Source: RYN-230 sp963793825 (GTDB taxonomy: Bacteria; Actinomycetota; Actinomycetes; Streptosporangiales; Streptosporangiaceae). From it: a stretch of 64,000 nucleotides of DNA. Location: the NCBI GenBank assembly GCA_963793825.1, contig CAWCBE010000009.1, positions 186,001 to 250,000 of the forward strand, written 5' to 3'. Numbering within the stretch: position 1 is the first letter of the stretch; each line of letters starts with the position of its first letter. Below the pieces are notes generated by a model. The model did not search any database and was not told the origin of the DNA. It worked only from the letters and a program-made list of their open reading frames with translations. Positions 6,964 to 15,694 of the stretch are shown here, piece by piece. The position numbers and the translations under genes were made by a program.

Positions 6964-9555
6964 TCAAGCCCCCGCCGGACCCAGCCCGCCGCCAGGCTGC
7001 CCTCCCTCAGAGCGCCCCCCGCCAGGCAGGCCCCCGCCAGGCAGGCCTCCGCGGCGGCGGGACTCGATCTCCTGCCCGACCATGGTGACCAGGTCCGGGT
7101 AGGCGGACAGGCCCCACAGGACCTCGGGCGGGATGCCCAGCTGGCGGCCGGCCTGCGCCACCACCGGCTGGCTCATCCCGAGCGCGGCGGCCAGGCCCTC
7201 GTCCCGCTGGAAGGTCGGCGGCAGGTCATCCAGGGACAGCACGGGGGGCCGGTGGAACCGGCCGTCCGGCCCGGGCAGCCAGGCTTCCCGCGCGGCCGCC
7301 TCCCCGATCGCGGACCGGGCCGGCTGCTGGGTGGAGTCGGCGAAACCGTCGCGGACCGAGTACTCGATGATGCCCGCGATCAGGTGCCGCCGGGGGGCCA
7401 GCAGCACGTTCCAGACGAACTCCGACCGGGCCGGGCCGGGATGGGCCAGGGCGTACTCCAGCCCGTCGATCTGCGCCTCCGGATCGAATCCGGCCAGCCC
7501 GCGCTCATGCCGGGCGAAGCCGTCGGCCAGCAGGATGTGCCCGAGCGCGCCGGGCGGGCGGGCCGTGACCGCTACGGTGTCCCGGACGCCCATGCCGCGC
7601 AGCTGGGGCAGCCACGGCCCGTACGCATCGGCGGCGAACCAGGCCCCGGGGTTCCCGTCGAAATACCGCTCCAGGTCCTTGGACCGCTGGTAGAGCCGGG
7701 GCGGCGGCAGCAGGCACCGCTCCCCGGTGGCCGCGTTCTCGCCGGCCAGGAACGCCGTCTCCCGCAGCCGCCGGAGCAGCTCATCGCGCCGCCCGGCCGG
7801 GGCCTCGCCGACCGCCCGGATGATCGTATCGAGATCCTCGTCATGCTGGACCGGGTCGAGGGCGGCCGCGTCCAGGCCCGCGTACCGGGGCAGGATGCCG
7901 TCCAGGACCTGCGCCACCAGGTCGGGCTCGGTGAGCCCGAGGGCCTCCAGGAAGCGCCGGGCCGCGGGCACGTCCGCGATGGCCCGCCGGACCAGGGGCA
8001 GGTCGCCCACGCTCAGATGCGCACCGGCGGCCGGCAGGTACGCCCCCGGCCATTGCGCGGAGCTCCCGGGGACCACCTGGCGGCCGTCCTCCAGCCGGAT
8101 GATCGGCTGCTGCCGCGCCGGGCCCGGCGGCTCTCCCCCCGGTCCCGGTGGCTCCCCCGCCAGGCCGGCTTCCCGCCACAGGCTGGGGTGGGCGTCCAGG
8201 TAGGCGTACAGCCCGGCGATCCACTCGTCCGGCTGGGCGGCCAGGAACTCCGCGCTGAGCCGCGCGGCCAGGTCCGCCCCGGTCACTTCCCCGATGCCCA
8301 GTTCGTCACGGAGGTAGCGGTAGAGCTGAGGTGTCTCGTTGGGCGCGATGGTCTCGGCGGTGAAATGGAGCGGTCCCGGGCGCGAGTACAGCAACCCGAG
8401 CTGTGCGGGGCCGAGCAGGGCGCGCAGGCCCGGGTCGCCGGCCAGCTTCAGGCTCGCGGCGACGGCGTGGCCCCCGTCCGCGGCCGGGATGAGCTCCTCG
8501 GCGGCCAGCGCGGCGCGCACCGTGTCGAACAGCGGGCGCAGCAGCGATCCCGGCGGGAAGCGCACCGCCTCCAGCGGCATGGCCTGCAGCACCTCGGCGG
8601 TGAGCAGCCCGTCGGCGCGCAGTTCGCGCAGCACCTCACCGAGCAGCGCGGCGGTCTCGCGGGCCAGCACCTGGTTGGCCGGGTCATGCTCGGGGACGTT
8701 GTCGCGGGCGGGCGTGGTCCGGTACGGGCCCTGCACGGCGAAGCCGAGGAAGGTCTGTTTCTCGGTCGGGAAGAACACCACCAGCGGGACGCCCTCGTAG
8801 CTGGCCAGGCTGCCGCCCGCGGCGTCGCTGACCCGGAAGGCCAGCTCCACGCGCTGCCCCGGGTGCCCGGCGGCGCCCAGGTCCCGGTGCCAGGCGAGCC
8901 AGGTTTCCCGGTAGCCGGCGGGGTGACGGGACACGGTGACCTGACGCCGCGGGCCGGCGCCGGCGGCCACGGCGCGCTCGGCGAGCGCCTCGTCGACACC
9001 TGTGCCGCTCACCCTGATGCGCTGGATGCTGCACAGGAAGAGCAGCGTGCGCGGCTCGAACTGGCTCAGCGCCGCGGCGATCTCCGCCGCGGCGGTCGCG
9101 GGCGGAACCTCGTCGTGGTCGAACGGGAACTCGAAGACGGTGCCAGCGGCGGGTGCACCCGGGCCGAGGGCGGCCGGGCGGACGTAGTGGTCGATCCGGA
9201 AACGCTCCCCGCCGCTGTGCACCCGCGGGCTCCGGGTGTAGGCGTACACGGACTTGAAGCCGATGCCGAACTGGCCGATCGCGGTGAGGTCGGCCGCCTT
9301 GGTGCTCGCGCCGACCCCGCAGACGCCGCGCACGTCGGCCTCGGTGAACGGCCGGCCGTCGTGCCGCACCTCCAGCCGGCCGGGGAACAGCTCGAACGCC
9401 ATCTCGGTCGCCCCGGCGTCCTCCGCGTTCTGGATCAGCTCGAAGATGAAGTGGGTGCGCTCGCTGTACAGCCGGCCGAGCAGGTCCAGCACGGCTGTGT
9501 CCCAGCCGTAGCGGGCGATGTTCTCGTCGCGGATCTTCTGGTAATCAGCTGGCAC
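6964..9555 (-). CDS. Sacsin-like HSP90-type (GHKL) ATPase
   Basis: 863 aa from GTG 9555, chosen for its GGGAGG site six bases upstream (the frame is open to a GTG at 9576). The N-terminal 250 residues form a GHKL ATPase of the sacsin class: ERTHFIFELIQNAEDAGATE (N-box with the Mg-binding Asn), a glycine turn GVCGVGASTK, and AIGQFGIGFKSVYAYTRSPR (G2 box). The rest is helical and Leu/Ala-rich with no recognised catalytic domain. It ends in a low-complexity PGGGLPGGG tail. Relatives occur as stand-alone ATPases of unknown job, some within anti-phage islands. No nuclease domain or partner gene is adjacent; neighbours are a regulator and a DsbA homologue. Function is open. Confidence 0.8.
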   Translation of the reverse strand: MPADYQKIRDENIARYGWDTAVLDLLGRLYSERTHFIFELIQNAEDAGATEMAFELFPGRLEVRHDGRPFTEADVRGVCGVGASTKAADLTAIGQFGIGFKSVYAYTRSPRVHSGGERFRIDHYVRPAALGPGAPAAGTVFEFPFDHDEVPPATAAAEIAAALSQFEPRTLLFLCSIQRIRVSGTGVDEALAERAVAAGAGPRRQVTVSRHPAGYRETWLAWHRDLGAAGHPGQRVELAFRVSDAAGGSLASYEGVPLVVFFPTEKQTFLGFAVQGPYRTTPARDNVPEHDPANQVLARETAALLGEVLRELRADGLLTAEVLQAMPLEAVRFPPGSLLRPLFDTVRAALAAEELIPAADGGHAVAASLKLAGDPGLRALLGPAQLGLLYSRPGPLHFTAETIAPNETPQLYRYLRDELGIGEVTGADLAARLSAEFLAAQPDEWIAGLYAYLDAHPSLWREAGLAGEPPGPGGEPPGPARQQPIIRLEDGRQVVPGSSAQWPGAYLPAAGAHLSVGDLPLVRRAIADVPAARRFLEALGLTEPDLVAQVLDGILPRYAGLDAAALDPVQHDEDLDTIIRAVGEAPAGRRDELLRRLRETAFLAGENAATGERCLLPPPRLYQRSKDLERYFDGNPGAWFAADAYGPWLPQLRGMGVRDTVAVTARPPGALGHILLADGFARHERGLAGFDPEAQIDGLEYALAHPGPARSEFVWNVLLAPRRHLIAGIIEYSVRDGFADSTQQPARSAIGEAAAREAWLPGPDGRFHRPPVLSLDDLPPTFQRDEGLAAALGMSQPVVAQAGRQLGIPPEVLWGLSAYPDLVTMVGQEIESRRRGGLPGGGLPGGGRSEGGQPGGGLGPAGA

Positions 9556-9671
9556 CGGTGACCTCCCGGTTCCCACCGTAGGGCCCCGGTTCCCGGATTA
9601 CCGGCCGGCCTGCGCGCTGTTACTGGGAGGCAGCGCCACTAAGCGCGTCCGGGAACCGAGGAGGGCATCTC

Positions 9672-10316
9672 ATGCAGGTGGAAATGTGGGGCGACCTGGT
9701 CTGCCCGTGGTGTTACCTGGGCCGCGCCCGGTTCCGCCAGGCCCTGGCCAGCTTCCCGCACCGCGACCAGGTCGAGGTGGCGCACCGGTCGTTCGAGCTC
9801 GACCCGGACTTCCCGCCCGGTAAGCAGGTCAAGATCGGCGACCTGCTCAGCGAGAAGTACGGGATGAGCCCGGCCCAGGCCCAGGCGGCCGAGCAGCGGG
9901 TGGCCGGCCTGGCCGCCGCCGAGGGGCTCCCGTTCAGCGCGGACCGCGGGCACGGCAACACGCTGGACGCGCACCGGCTGTCCCAGCTGGCCGCGGACCG
10001 GCACGCCCAGGACGCGGTGCTCGACGCCCTGTACCGGGCGCATTTCAGCGGGGAGCAGTCCATCTTCGAGGCGGGCTCGCTGGCCGCCGTGGCCGCCGCA
10101 GCCGGGCTGGACCCCGGCGAGGTGGGCGAGGTGCTGTCCGGTGACGCCTACACCGGGGAGGTCCGGGCCGACGAGCACCGCGCCCGCCAGCTCGGCATCA
10201 CCGGGGTCCCCTACGCCGTCGCGGCGGGCCGGCTCGCCGTGCCCGGCTGCCAGCCGGCCGAGGTGTACGGCCGGCTGCTCGCCGCCGCCTGGGACGAGGC
10301 CTCCCCCGCCGCCTGA
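9672..10316 (+). CDS. DsbA-family (FrnE-like) oxidoreductase
   Basis: 214 aa. It starts MQVEMWGDLVCPWCYLGRAR, with the thioredoxin-fold redox motif CPWC at residues 11-14, then HRSFELDPDFPPGK, the helical insertion, and the cis-Pro region GITGVPYAVAAGRLAVPGCQ. FrnE-type proteins are cytoplasmic and act in thiol-disulfide chemistry; no signal peptide is seen here. Families usually show F-F-V after the cis-Pro, and here it is Y-A-V. A GAGGAGGGC site precedes the ATG. The 3' end overlaps, tail to tail, the long minus-strand frame of the next gene. Confidence 0.88.
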   Translation: MQVEMWGDLVCPWCYLGRARFRQALASFPHRDQVEVAHRSFELDPDFPPGKQVKIGDLLSEKYGMSPAQAQAAEQRVAGLAAAEGLPFSADRGHGNTLDAHRLSQLAADRHAQDAVLDALYRAHFSGEQSIFEAGSLAAVAAAAGLDPGEVGEVLSGDAYTGEVRADEHRARQLGITGVPYAVAAGRLAVPGCQPAEVYGRLLAAAWDEASPAA

Positions 10317-10893
10317 CGCCGGGCCGGGCGGCCTGCGGCGGCCGCAGCGGGCGCCCGGTCAGGACCGGGGCCGGGCCGGCGCGCGGTCCGCGCTGGGATG
10401 GCTGGCCGGTGGGCGCCTGGCCGCCCGGATCGGGACGGCCGGCCGGCTCGGGGGATCCCCACGCGACGGCGACCACGGCGAGCAGCGCGGCCATCGGGGC
10501 GACCAGCGCGATGAAGCCGGACGCGCTGAGGCTGCCCAGCGCGACCAGGGCGCCGGCGAAGCCGACGGCCAGCACGCCCACCACGATCAGTCCCCACCCG
10601 TGCAGGAACAGCCGCAGGGTGAACGGCGGCGGCACGTCCGTCACGTCCTCGACCGCGGTCACCGACTTGGTGCCGCGGCGCTCCATCAGGCCGTCCCTGA
10701 CCCGTGCGGTGAGGGCCAGGGTGCCCGGCTGGTCCGCGATGAGCAGCAGCTCATCGGGGTGCGACGGGTCGGGGTACTGCGCCACCGCCCCGCCCCCGGC
10801 CGCCCACGACACCACCTTCCGGCTGCCGGACGGCCGGACCCGGTACCGGGCCTGCTCACCGGCCAGCACCGTGTCCGGCCCCTCGATGATCAC
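10198..10893 (-). CDS. Membrane protein with cytoplasmic tail, unknown function
   Basis: 231 aa if the whole frame is used, starting GTG 10893 inside the stop of the upstream gene (GTGA overlap). The first 110 residues form a soluble beta-rich part (GPDTVLAGEQARYRVRPSGS). Two transmembrane segments follow (about residues 95-145: LFLHGWGLIVVGVLAVGFAG and SGFIALVAPMAALLAVVAVA). The last roughly 80 residues are Arg/Pro-rich and run antisense through the end of the DsbA gene, so that tail is doubtful; a small frameshift could have removed the real stop. Two-gene membrane operon with 10890-11162. Confidence 0.55.
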   Translation of the reverse strand: MIIEGPDTVLAGEQARYRVRPSGSRKVVSWAAGGGAVAQYPDPSHPDELLLIADQPGTLALTARVRDGLMERRGTKSVTAVEDVTDVPPPFTLRLFLHGWGLIVVGVLAVGFAGALVALGSLSASGFIALVAPMAALLAVVAVAWGSPEPAGRPDPGGQAPTGQPSQRGPRAGPAPVLTGRPLRPPQAARPGVRRRGRPRPRRRRAAGRTPRPAGSRARRAGPPRRRRGPR

Positions 10894-11162
10894 CGGCGGG
10901 GCCGGGCCGGCCCCAGGGCCTCCTCGTCCTCCGGCGCGGCCGCTTCCAGCCGGCCGTGGCCGTTCTGCGCGGCCCGGGCGGCCACGTCGGTCTCACCGGT
11001 CACGATGAACTGACGGCGGGCCAGCTGCCCGGCCAGCCGGATCTGCGCCGCGTGCACGCTCCAGGCCATCGCGACCACGCCGGCCGCCAGCCCGGCGGAA
11101 CCCACCCCGAGCAGGGCGGCCACCGCCGGGTGACCGGCCCCCGCTACGACCGTTGCGAGCAT
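10890..11162 (-). CDS. Small membrane protein, unknown function
   Basis: 90 aa, beginning MLATVVAGAGHPAVAALLGV, with a glycine/alanine-rich membrane segment over about residues 10-36 followed by AQIRLAGQLARRQFIVTGET and an acidic C-terminus. No family recognised. It overlaps the next gene by four bases, implying a two-protein unit. The AT-rich stretch at 11235-11262 upstream is the likely promoter. Confidence 0.6.
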   Translation of the reverse strand: MLATVVAGAGHPAVAALLGVGSAGLAAGVVAMAWSVHAAQIRLAGQLARRQFIVTGETDVAARAAQNGHGRLEAAAPEDEEALGPARPRR

Positions 11163-11564
11163 GTCATGTCCCTGGTCCGGGTCCCGGGCCGGGTGCTTCT
11201 GGCACCGCCAGCCAGGACCATCTGCACTGCCTCACGACAGTATTCAAACACATAATCGAATAGCCGGGAAGCCCGAGACGGGTAACCGGGGCGATGGGTA
11301 ACCGGGGCAGGGACCGGACGCCAGCCGGGCCCCGGACGGCCCCCGCGGGACCGGCGCCTGCCGCCCGGCCCCGCCAGGCTACCCCCGGACGCGCCATTTA
11401 CCTAAACAGCCGCCATTAACTGCCCTTACCCGCCTATTAGCGCGGCCCGGGAACAGGGGCGGCTGGTAAAAGTCACGCCATGCCTACCAGCGGTGAATTG
11501 CTCAGCTACGTTGGCCCCGCAGCAGGTCTTTTCCTGCCGTTCATAAACCTCACAGGGGGCGCAT
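11163..11564. promoter_or_regulatory. Divergent intergenic region
   Basis: About 400 bp without a credible gene, between the minus-strand membrane pair and the plus-strand secreted-protein gene. It has two AT-rich islands (about 11235-11262 and 11395-11440), the best promoter candidates for the two sides, and a direct repeat of GGGTAACCGGGGC at 11279-11291 and 11296-11308. A short frame starting at 11480 is only the beginning of an out-of-frame shadow. Confidence 0.45.
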
Positions 11565-12758
11565 ATGAAGATGGCGCGGGCTATTTCAATCCTATCGGGC
11601 GCAGCCGCCGCGCTCGCGATGATGACGGCCGGGCCGGCCATGGCCAGCCCGGCGCAGGCCGGCCGGGCTGGCCAGGCGCGGGGCCTGGCCGGCGGCCGCA
11701 TCACGTCCATCCTGCGGAGCGGGGACGTGGTGACCGGCATCCGCGGCGCGGGCCACGGCAGCGTGGTGCTGACCGGGTCGGTGGTCAGCGGCGGCACGGC
11801 GGCCGCGTTCCTTTACCAGGGCCTGCTGGCCCGGTCCCCCGGGGCGACCGTGTCCGTGCTGCACCCGGCCTTCCGCGGGGTGACCTCAGCCACCTTCTAC
11901 GGCCCGGACACCCACCTGTTCAATCCCCGGGCCATCCGGGCCGGGGAGATCCGGGCGGTCGGGAGTTACGTGTCGTCGGCGGCGCCCGGCGGCGTGCACG
12001 ACCAGGGGATGATCTATCTCGGCCCGCTCAGCGGCCGGGGCGGATCGTGGAAGTCCATCGACGTGCCCGCCGGCGGCGCGCACGTGACCGGGCACGTCCG
12101 GGCCTGCCCGCGGTCGCGGCGGCGGTGCCGGGTGATGGACACCATCCCGCACAGCACCATGGGCAACCTGGTGGTCGGCAACTACGACCTCAACCCCACG
12201 GTGCGCGGCGGGATCGCCTCCGGCAACGGGTTCATCTACAACATCACCCGGCACCGGTGGACGCTGCTCCGGCTGCACGGCAGCCTGGCCACGAAGAGCA
12301 CGCTCTACGGCATCTGGCAGGACGGCGGACCGGGCAGCCCGCGGTACACGCTGGCCGGCGGCTCCTCGGCCCGCGGGGCCCGGGCCCACGGGCCCCAGCA
12401 GGGATTCCTGGTCAACTACAACGAGCGGACCGGCGCCTTCGGCCGGCCCGCGTTCTTCAGCTACGGCAACGTGCCGGCGACGGTCACCCACTTCGAGGGG
12501 ATCACCGGGGTCCCGGGCGGGTTCCACCTGGTCGCGCTGAGCTCGGGCCAGGGCCCGTCGATGGCCTTCGTCCCGGTACTGCGGCACGGCCGGTTCGGCC
12601 GGGCGCGCTGGTACCCGGTCAAGGTCAGCGCGAGCGGGCTGTGCCCGTGCGCCACGATCACCGGGGACACGGTGTGGCGGAACCGGGTAATGGGGCTGTA
12701 CGTCCCCACCAGTTCCCCGGCCCCGGGCAGCTATCTCGCCATCGTCCCGGCCCGGTAG
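11565..12758 (+). CDS. Secreted protein, possible beta-propeller-like fold
   Basis: 397 aa with a clear signal peptide: a basic start MKMARAI, a hydrophobic core to about residue 22 and an AMASPAQA cleavage region. The mature part is a chain of short beta strands with repeated G-x-x-Y/F-x-G patterns (SATFYGPDTHLFNP, GNLVVGNYDL, GIASGNGFIYNI, YGIWQDGGPG, QQGFLVNYNE, HFEGITGVPGGFHLVALSSG), suggesting repeated beta-sheet blades. One pair of Cys (CPRSRRRC) and a CPC near the end may form disulfides. A GGGGGC site precedes the ATG. No named family was recognised; it is likely exported, with role unknown. Confidence 0.7.
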   Translation: MKMARAISILSGAAAALAMMTAGPAMASPAQAGRAGQARGLAGGRITSILRSGDVVTGIRGAGHGSVVLTGSVVSGGTAAAFLYQGLLARSPGATVSVLHPAFRGVTSATFYGPDTHLFNPRAIRAGEIRAVGSYVSSAAPGGVHDQGMIYLGPLSGRGGSWKSIDVPAGGAHVTGHVRACPRSRRRCRVMDTIPHSTMGNLVVGNYDLNPTVRGGIASGNGFIYNITRHRWTLLRLHGSLATKSTLYGIWQDGGPGSPRYTLAGGSSARGARAHGPQQGFLVNYNERTGAFGRPAFFSYGNVPATVTHFEGITGVPGGFHLVALSSGQGPSMAFVPVLRHGRFGRARWYPVKVSASGLCPCATITGDTVWRNRVMGLYVPTSSPAPGSYLAIVPAR

Positions 12759-12773
12759 GCCGGAGCCGGCCGG

Positions 12774-12833
12774 CCCCGGGAACGTGCGGCCCGGGGCCGG
12801 CCAGCCCCGGGAACGTGCGGCCCGGGGCCGGCC
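12774..12833. repeat. 31-bp tandem duplication after the secreted-protein gene
   Basis: A unit beginning CCCCGGGAACGTGCGGCC and ending GGCCGGCCAG occurs at 12774-12804 and again, nearly complete, at 12805-12833. Each copy holds a GGCCCCGG/CCGGGGCC-type self-complementary stretch, so both could fold as strong hairpins and act as a double terminator between the secreted-protein gene and the SDR gene. Confidence 0.6.
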
Positions 12834-12880
12834 GCCACGACGGGGCGCGCGCCAGCCGGGCGGCCTGTTAGCGTCACGGC

Positions 12881-13690
12881 ATGGCAGTGGTCCTGGTCAC
12901 GGGAGGCAGCAGCGGTATCGGCCTGGCCACGGTCCGGCGGCTGGCGGCCGCGGGTGACCAGGTGTTCTGCGGGTCACGTGATCCGTTCCGGGCCTCGCTG
13001 CCGCCGGGGGTGACGCCGCTGGCCGCCGACGTCGCCGGCCCGGAGGCCGGCCACGCCGCGGTCGGCTCGGTGGTCGCCGCGGCCGGCCGGCTGGACGTCC
13101 TGGTCAACATCGCGGGCACCGGCAGCCTCGCCCCGCTGGAGGAGGCGGATGATGCGGAGGCGCACCGGATCTTCGAAGTCAACGTGTTCGGCCCGCTGCG
13201 CCTGGCCCGCGCGGCACTGCCCGTCATGCGGGCCCGGGGCGGCGGCCGGATCATCAACGTGACCTCGGAGAACGACACCGCCCCGGCGCCGTTCGGCGGC
13301 TGGTACTCGGCGTCGAAGGCCGCGCTGGCCAGCCTGAGCACCGTGCTCGACGCCGAGGTGCGCGGGTCCGGCGTGGCGGTGACTGTGGTTGCCCCCGGCC
13401 TCTACCGCACCGCGATGTCACAGGCGCTGCCCTCGTTCGGGGTCGCCGCGGATTCCCCCTACGCCGCGGCGTTCGCGGCGCTGCGGGAGCGGACCCTGGC
13501 CGCGCTGGAACGGGCGGGCGACCCGGACGAGGTGGCCCGGGCCATCGAGGACTGCGTCCGGGCGGCCGATCCGCCGGCCCGGATCGTGGTCGGCGCGGAC
13601 GCCATCGCCATGGACGAGGCCATCCGGCAGGCGGGCGCCGAGGACGTGGCCCGGCTGCTGCGGGACTTCGTCGCGGGCCTCACGCCGTAA
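12881..13690 (+). CDS. Short-chain dehydrogenase/reductase
   Basis: 269 aa of classical SDR type. TGGSSGIG at residues 7-14 is the dinucleotide-binding loop, NIAG replaces the usual NNAG, and YSASK holds the catalytic Tyr and Lys with a Ser upstream in NVTSEND. The C-terminal part (VAPGLYRTAMSQALPSFG) is the substrate-binding region. It oxidises or reduces an unknown alcohol/carbonyl with NAD(P). It stands alone between a repeat and a 290-bp gap. Confidence 0.88.
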   Translation: MAVVLVTGGSSGIGLATVRRLAAAGDQVFCGSRDPFRASLPPGVTPLAADVAGPEAGHAAVGSVVAAAGRLDVLVNIAGTGSLAPLEEADDAEAHRIFEVNVFGPLRLARAALPVMRARGGGRIINVTSENDTAPAPFGGWYSASKAALASLSTVLDAEVRGSGVAVTVVAPGLYRTAMSQALPSFGVAADSPYAAAFAALRERTLAALERAGDPDEVARAIEDCVRAADPPARIVVGADAIAMDEAIRQAGAEDVARLLRDFVAGLTP

Positions 13691-13980
13691 CCGAGGCGGC
13701 CGGCCGCGGGCCCGCGCGCTACGCCTGCCGCCCTGGCCGCCGGTGCTGGCGCGCCCGTCTTGCGGCGTTGCGCCGCGCCTTTCCTGAAAGCCCTTTTCCT
13801 GGCCCGGAAATTTGCCATTCCCCGGCCGTGGCGGCGCGACCGGCTTCGCCCCGATCGTTAAGCTCGGCGGAGGACCTGGCCCTATTGTTTTGCCCGGTTA
13901 TCCGGATTTCCCAGGTACGCATGGCAAACCGGATGCCGGGGCGCAGCCCGCCGGGAACGGCGAGCAGAAAGGCCCATCCC

Positions 13981-14964
13981 GTGACCTTCATGCCCAACGC
14001 CCCGCACGAGACCGGGGCCGCCACCACCGGGCCCGGCCGTCCGGGGAGGGTGCCCGGGCGCCTGCGGGCCCGCCGGCCCGCCGCCGTCTCGGGGGCGCTG
14101 GCCGCCGCCGTCATGCTGGCGCTGCCCGGGCCGGCCGGGGCCAGCACCAGGGCCGCGGGCAGCCCGGCCGCGCCCGGGCTGAGCGCCGCCCGCCTGGTGA
14201 GCACGACGGCCCACCTGGGCACCGGCGTGGCCGGTGCCGCCGCACCGCGCGGGGGGTACTCGCGGCAGGCGCTGAAGCTGCGGCCGATGCCGTATGGGGC
14301 GGTCAGCTTCGGGCGGCGGCACGGCCGCCTCACGGTCCGCGCGGTGCTGCTCGGCCTCACCCCTGGCTCATCGCACCGGGTCAGCCTGCTGATGCCCGGC
14401 CGGTCCCGGATGATCCAGTTCGGCCCGCTCACGGCGGACAGCGTGGGCCAGGCCGGTGCGACCCTGCGCAGCGGTTACGCCGGCCGCCTGGTCCGCGGGA
14501 GCCGGCTGGTGATCCGGATGGGCACCCGGCACCACGGGGTGGCCGCCGAGCCGATCGCGGTGACCGGGCGGCTGGCCGGCCCGGGCCGCCGGCCGCACCG
14601 GCTGGTGGCGGTCGAAGCCGGCCAGGGGCCGCTGCGGGGCCGGGCCACGATCGCCTACCGCCCGTCGCACCACACGCTGACGGTCACGGTCACAGCCGCC
14701 GGGCTGACGCCGGGGCCGCACGCCGCGCACATCCACCTGGGCAGCTGCATGAGCCAGGGCCCGGTCAAGTACATGCTGCGTGACCTGGTCGCGAACCGCC
14801 ATGGGCGGATCGTCCATGCCATCCGGGTGATCAGCAACGTGACCTCGCCGATCCCGGCGCAGGGCTGGTACATCAACATCCACCAGGGCAGCAGCGCGAC
14901 GATCCTGGACAACGGGCAGCCGACCATCTTCTTCCGGCCGCTGCTGTGCGCGGACGTCCGCTAG
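13981..14964 (+). CDS. Secreted CHRD-domain-like protein
   Basis: About 327 aa from GTG 13981 (ATG 13990 is also possible). The basic N-terminus, with hydrophobic core LAAAVMLALPGPAGAS, is a signal peptide, possibly a long one. The C-terminal half carries the CHRD-type pattern: ATIAYRPSHHTLTVTVTAAG, then LTPGPHAAHIHLGSCMSQGP with the diagnostic AHIH, and GWYINIHQGSSATI with the N-I-H motif. A related first repeat lies at about residues 100-190 (GAVSFGRRHGRLTVRAVLLG). CHRD domains are beta-sandwiches found in secreted proteins of unclear function. The upstream frame to 13768 is not needed. Confidence 0.75.
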   Translation: MTFMPNAPHETGAATTGPGRPGRVPGRLRARRPAAVSGALAAAVMLALPGPAGASTRAAGSPAAPGLSAARLVSTTAHLGTGVAGAAAPRGGYSRQALKLRPMPYGAVSFGRRHGRLTVRAVLLGLTPGSSHRVSLLMPGRSRMIQFGPLTADSVGQAGATLRSGYAGRLVRGSRLVIRMGTRHHGVAAEPIAVTGRLAGPGRRPHRLVAVEAGQGPLRGRATIAYRPSHHTLTVTVTAAGLTPGPHAAHIHLGSCMSQGPVKYMLRDLVANRHGRIVHAIRVISNVTSPIPAQGWYINIHQGSSATILDNGQPTIFFRPLLCADVR

Positions 14965-15089
14965 CCGCAATGCCGGACGTGCCGCCTGAGGCCGGAGGCG
15001 GGATCGCCGGACCTGGATGGCCGGCCGCAGCCGGGGGCGCCGGGGGTGGCCCGGTCCACGGCCGCCGGCCCGGCCCGGGCCTGGTGCCC

Positions 15090-15512
15090 TCAGTGGGGCA
15101 GGCGGCCCGGGACGCGCCGCACGGCCAGCGCTCCCGCCGCGCCGGCCAGGGCCGCGCCGCCGGCGGACGCGGCGACCAGCCACCGACCCGGGCTCGGTAG
15201 CTCGCGCCACGAGGCCAGGCTGGCGGCCACGTCGAGGGCATCGGACAAGGCCCCGGCGGCGAGCCAGGCGGCCGCCGACCCGGGCTCGGCGGCCGGGCGG
15301 AGTGCCTGCAGGGCACCCAGCCCCAGGGCGAGGTCACGGGCGCCCAGGGCACGACCGAACACCCGGGCGGCCAGGTCATCAGCGGACGCGCCCACCCAGG
15401 GGCGGGCCGGCAGGGAGGGGAAGGCCAGGGCGGTGAGACCGAGGGCGACGCGCCCGGCCGCCACGGCCTGGGCCCCCCGCCGCAGCAGCACCGCGGCCGA
15501 AGTCGATGTCAC
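15090..15512 (-). CDS. Small multi-pass membrane protein
   Basis: 140 aa from GTG 15512; the longer frame to 15704 lacks a site and coding character. Four hydrophobic segments can be drawn, starting with AVAAGRVALGLTALAFPSLP and including ALGARDLALGLGALQALRPA and a C-terminal WLVAASAGGAALAGAAGALA. The pattern resembles the DUF4267-like small membrane proteins of actinomycetes, but the assignment is tentative. Divergent from the beta-glucuronidase gene. Confidence 0.6.
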   Translation of the reverse strand: MTSTSAAVLLRRGAQAVAAGRVALGLTALAFPSLPARPWVGASADDLAARVFGRALGARDLALGLGALQALRPAAEPGSAAAWLAAGALSDALDVAASLASWRELPSPGRWLVAASAGGAALAGAAGALAVRRVPGRLPH

Positions 15513-15694
15513 GGATGCCCTTTCCCCCGGACCGCCGGCCCGCGCCCCGCGAAAGCCGGCCGCCCCGAGGCGATGATCATAGCCGGGCCGGGTCCGGGCC
15601 AGCCCGCGGCCCGGCCGCGCGGGGCTGGATGGCCGTGGCACGATGCGTCTCGTTAAGTACGTGGCTGCATCGAACCGGGACAGGAGCGACAACC

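Noticed and set aside
6931..9561. 876-aa plus-strand ORF
   Set aside because: It is the antisense shadow of the sacsin-like ATPase, which carries real ATPase motifs. The plus-strand protein is Gly/Arg/Pro/Gln-rich without any motif.
11480..12871. 463-aa plus-strand ORF overlapping the secreted-protein gene
   Set aside because: Different frame from the protein with a signal peptide; low-complexity Gly/Arg/Pro composition.
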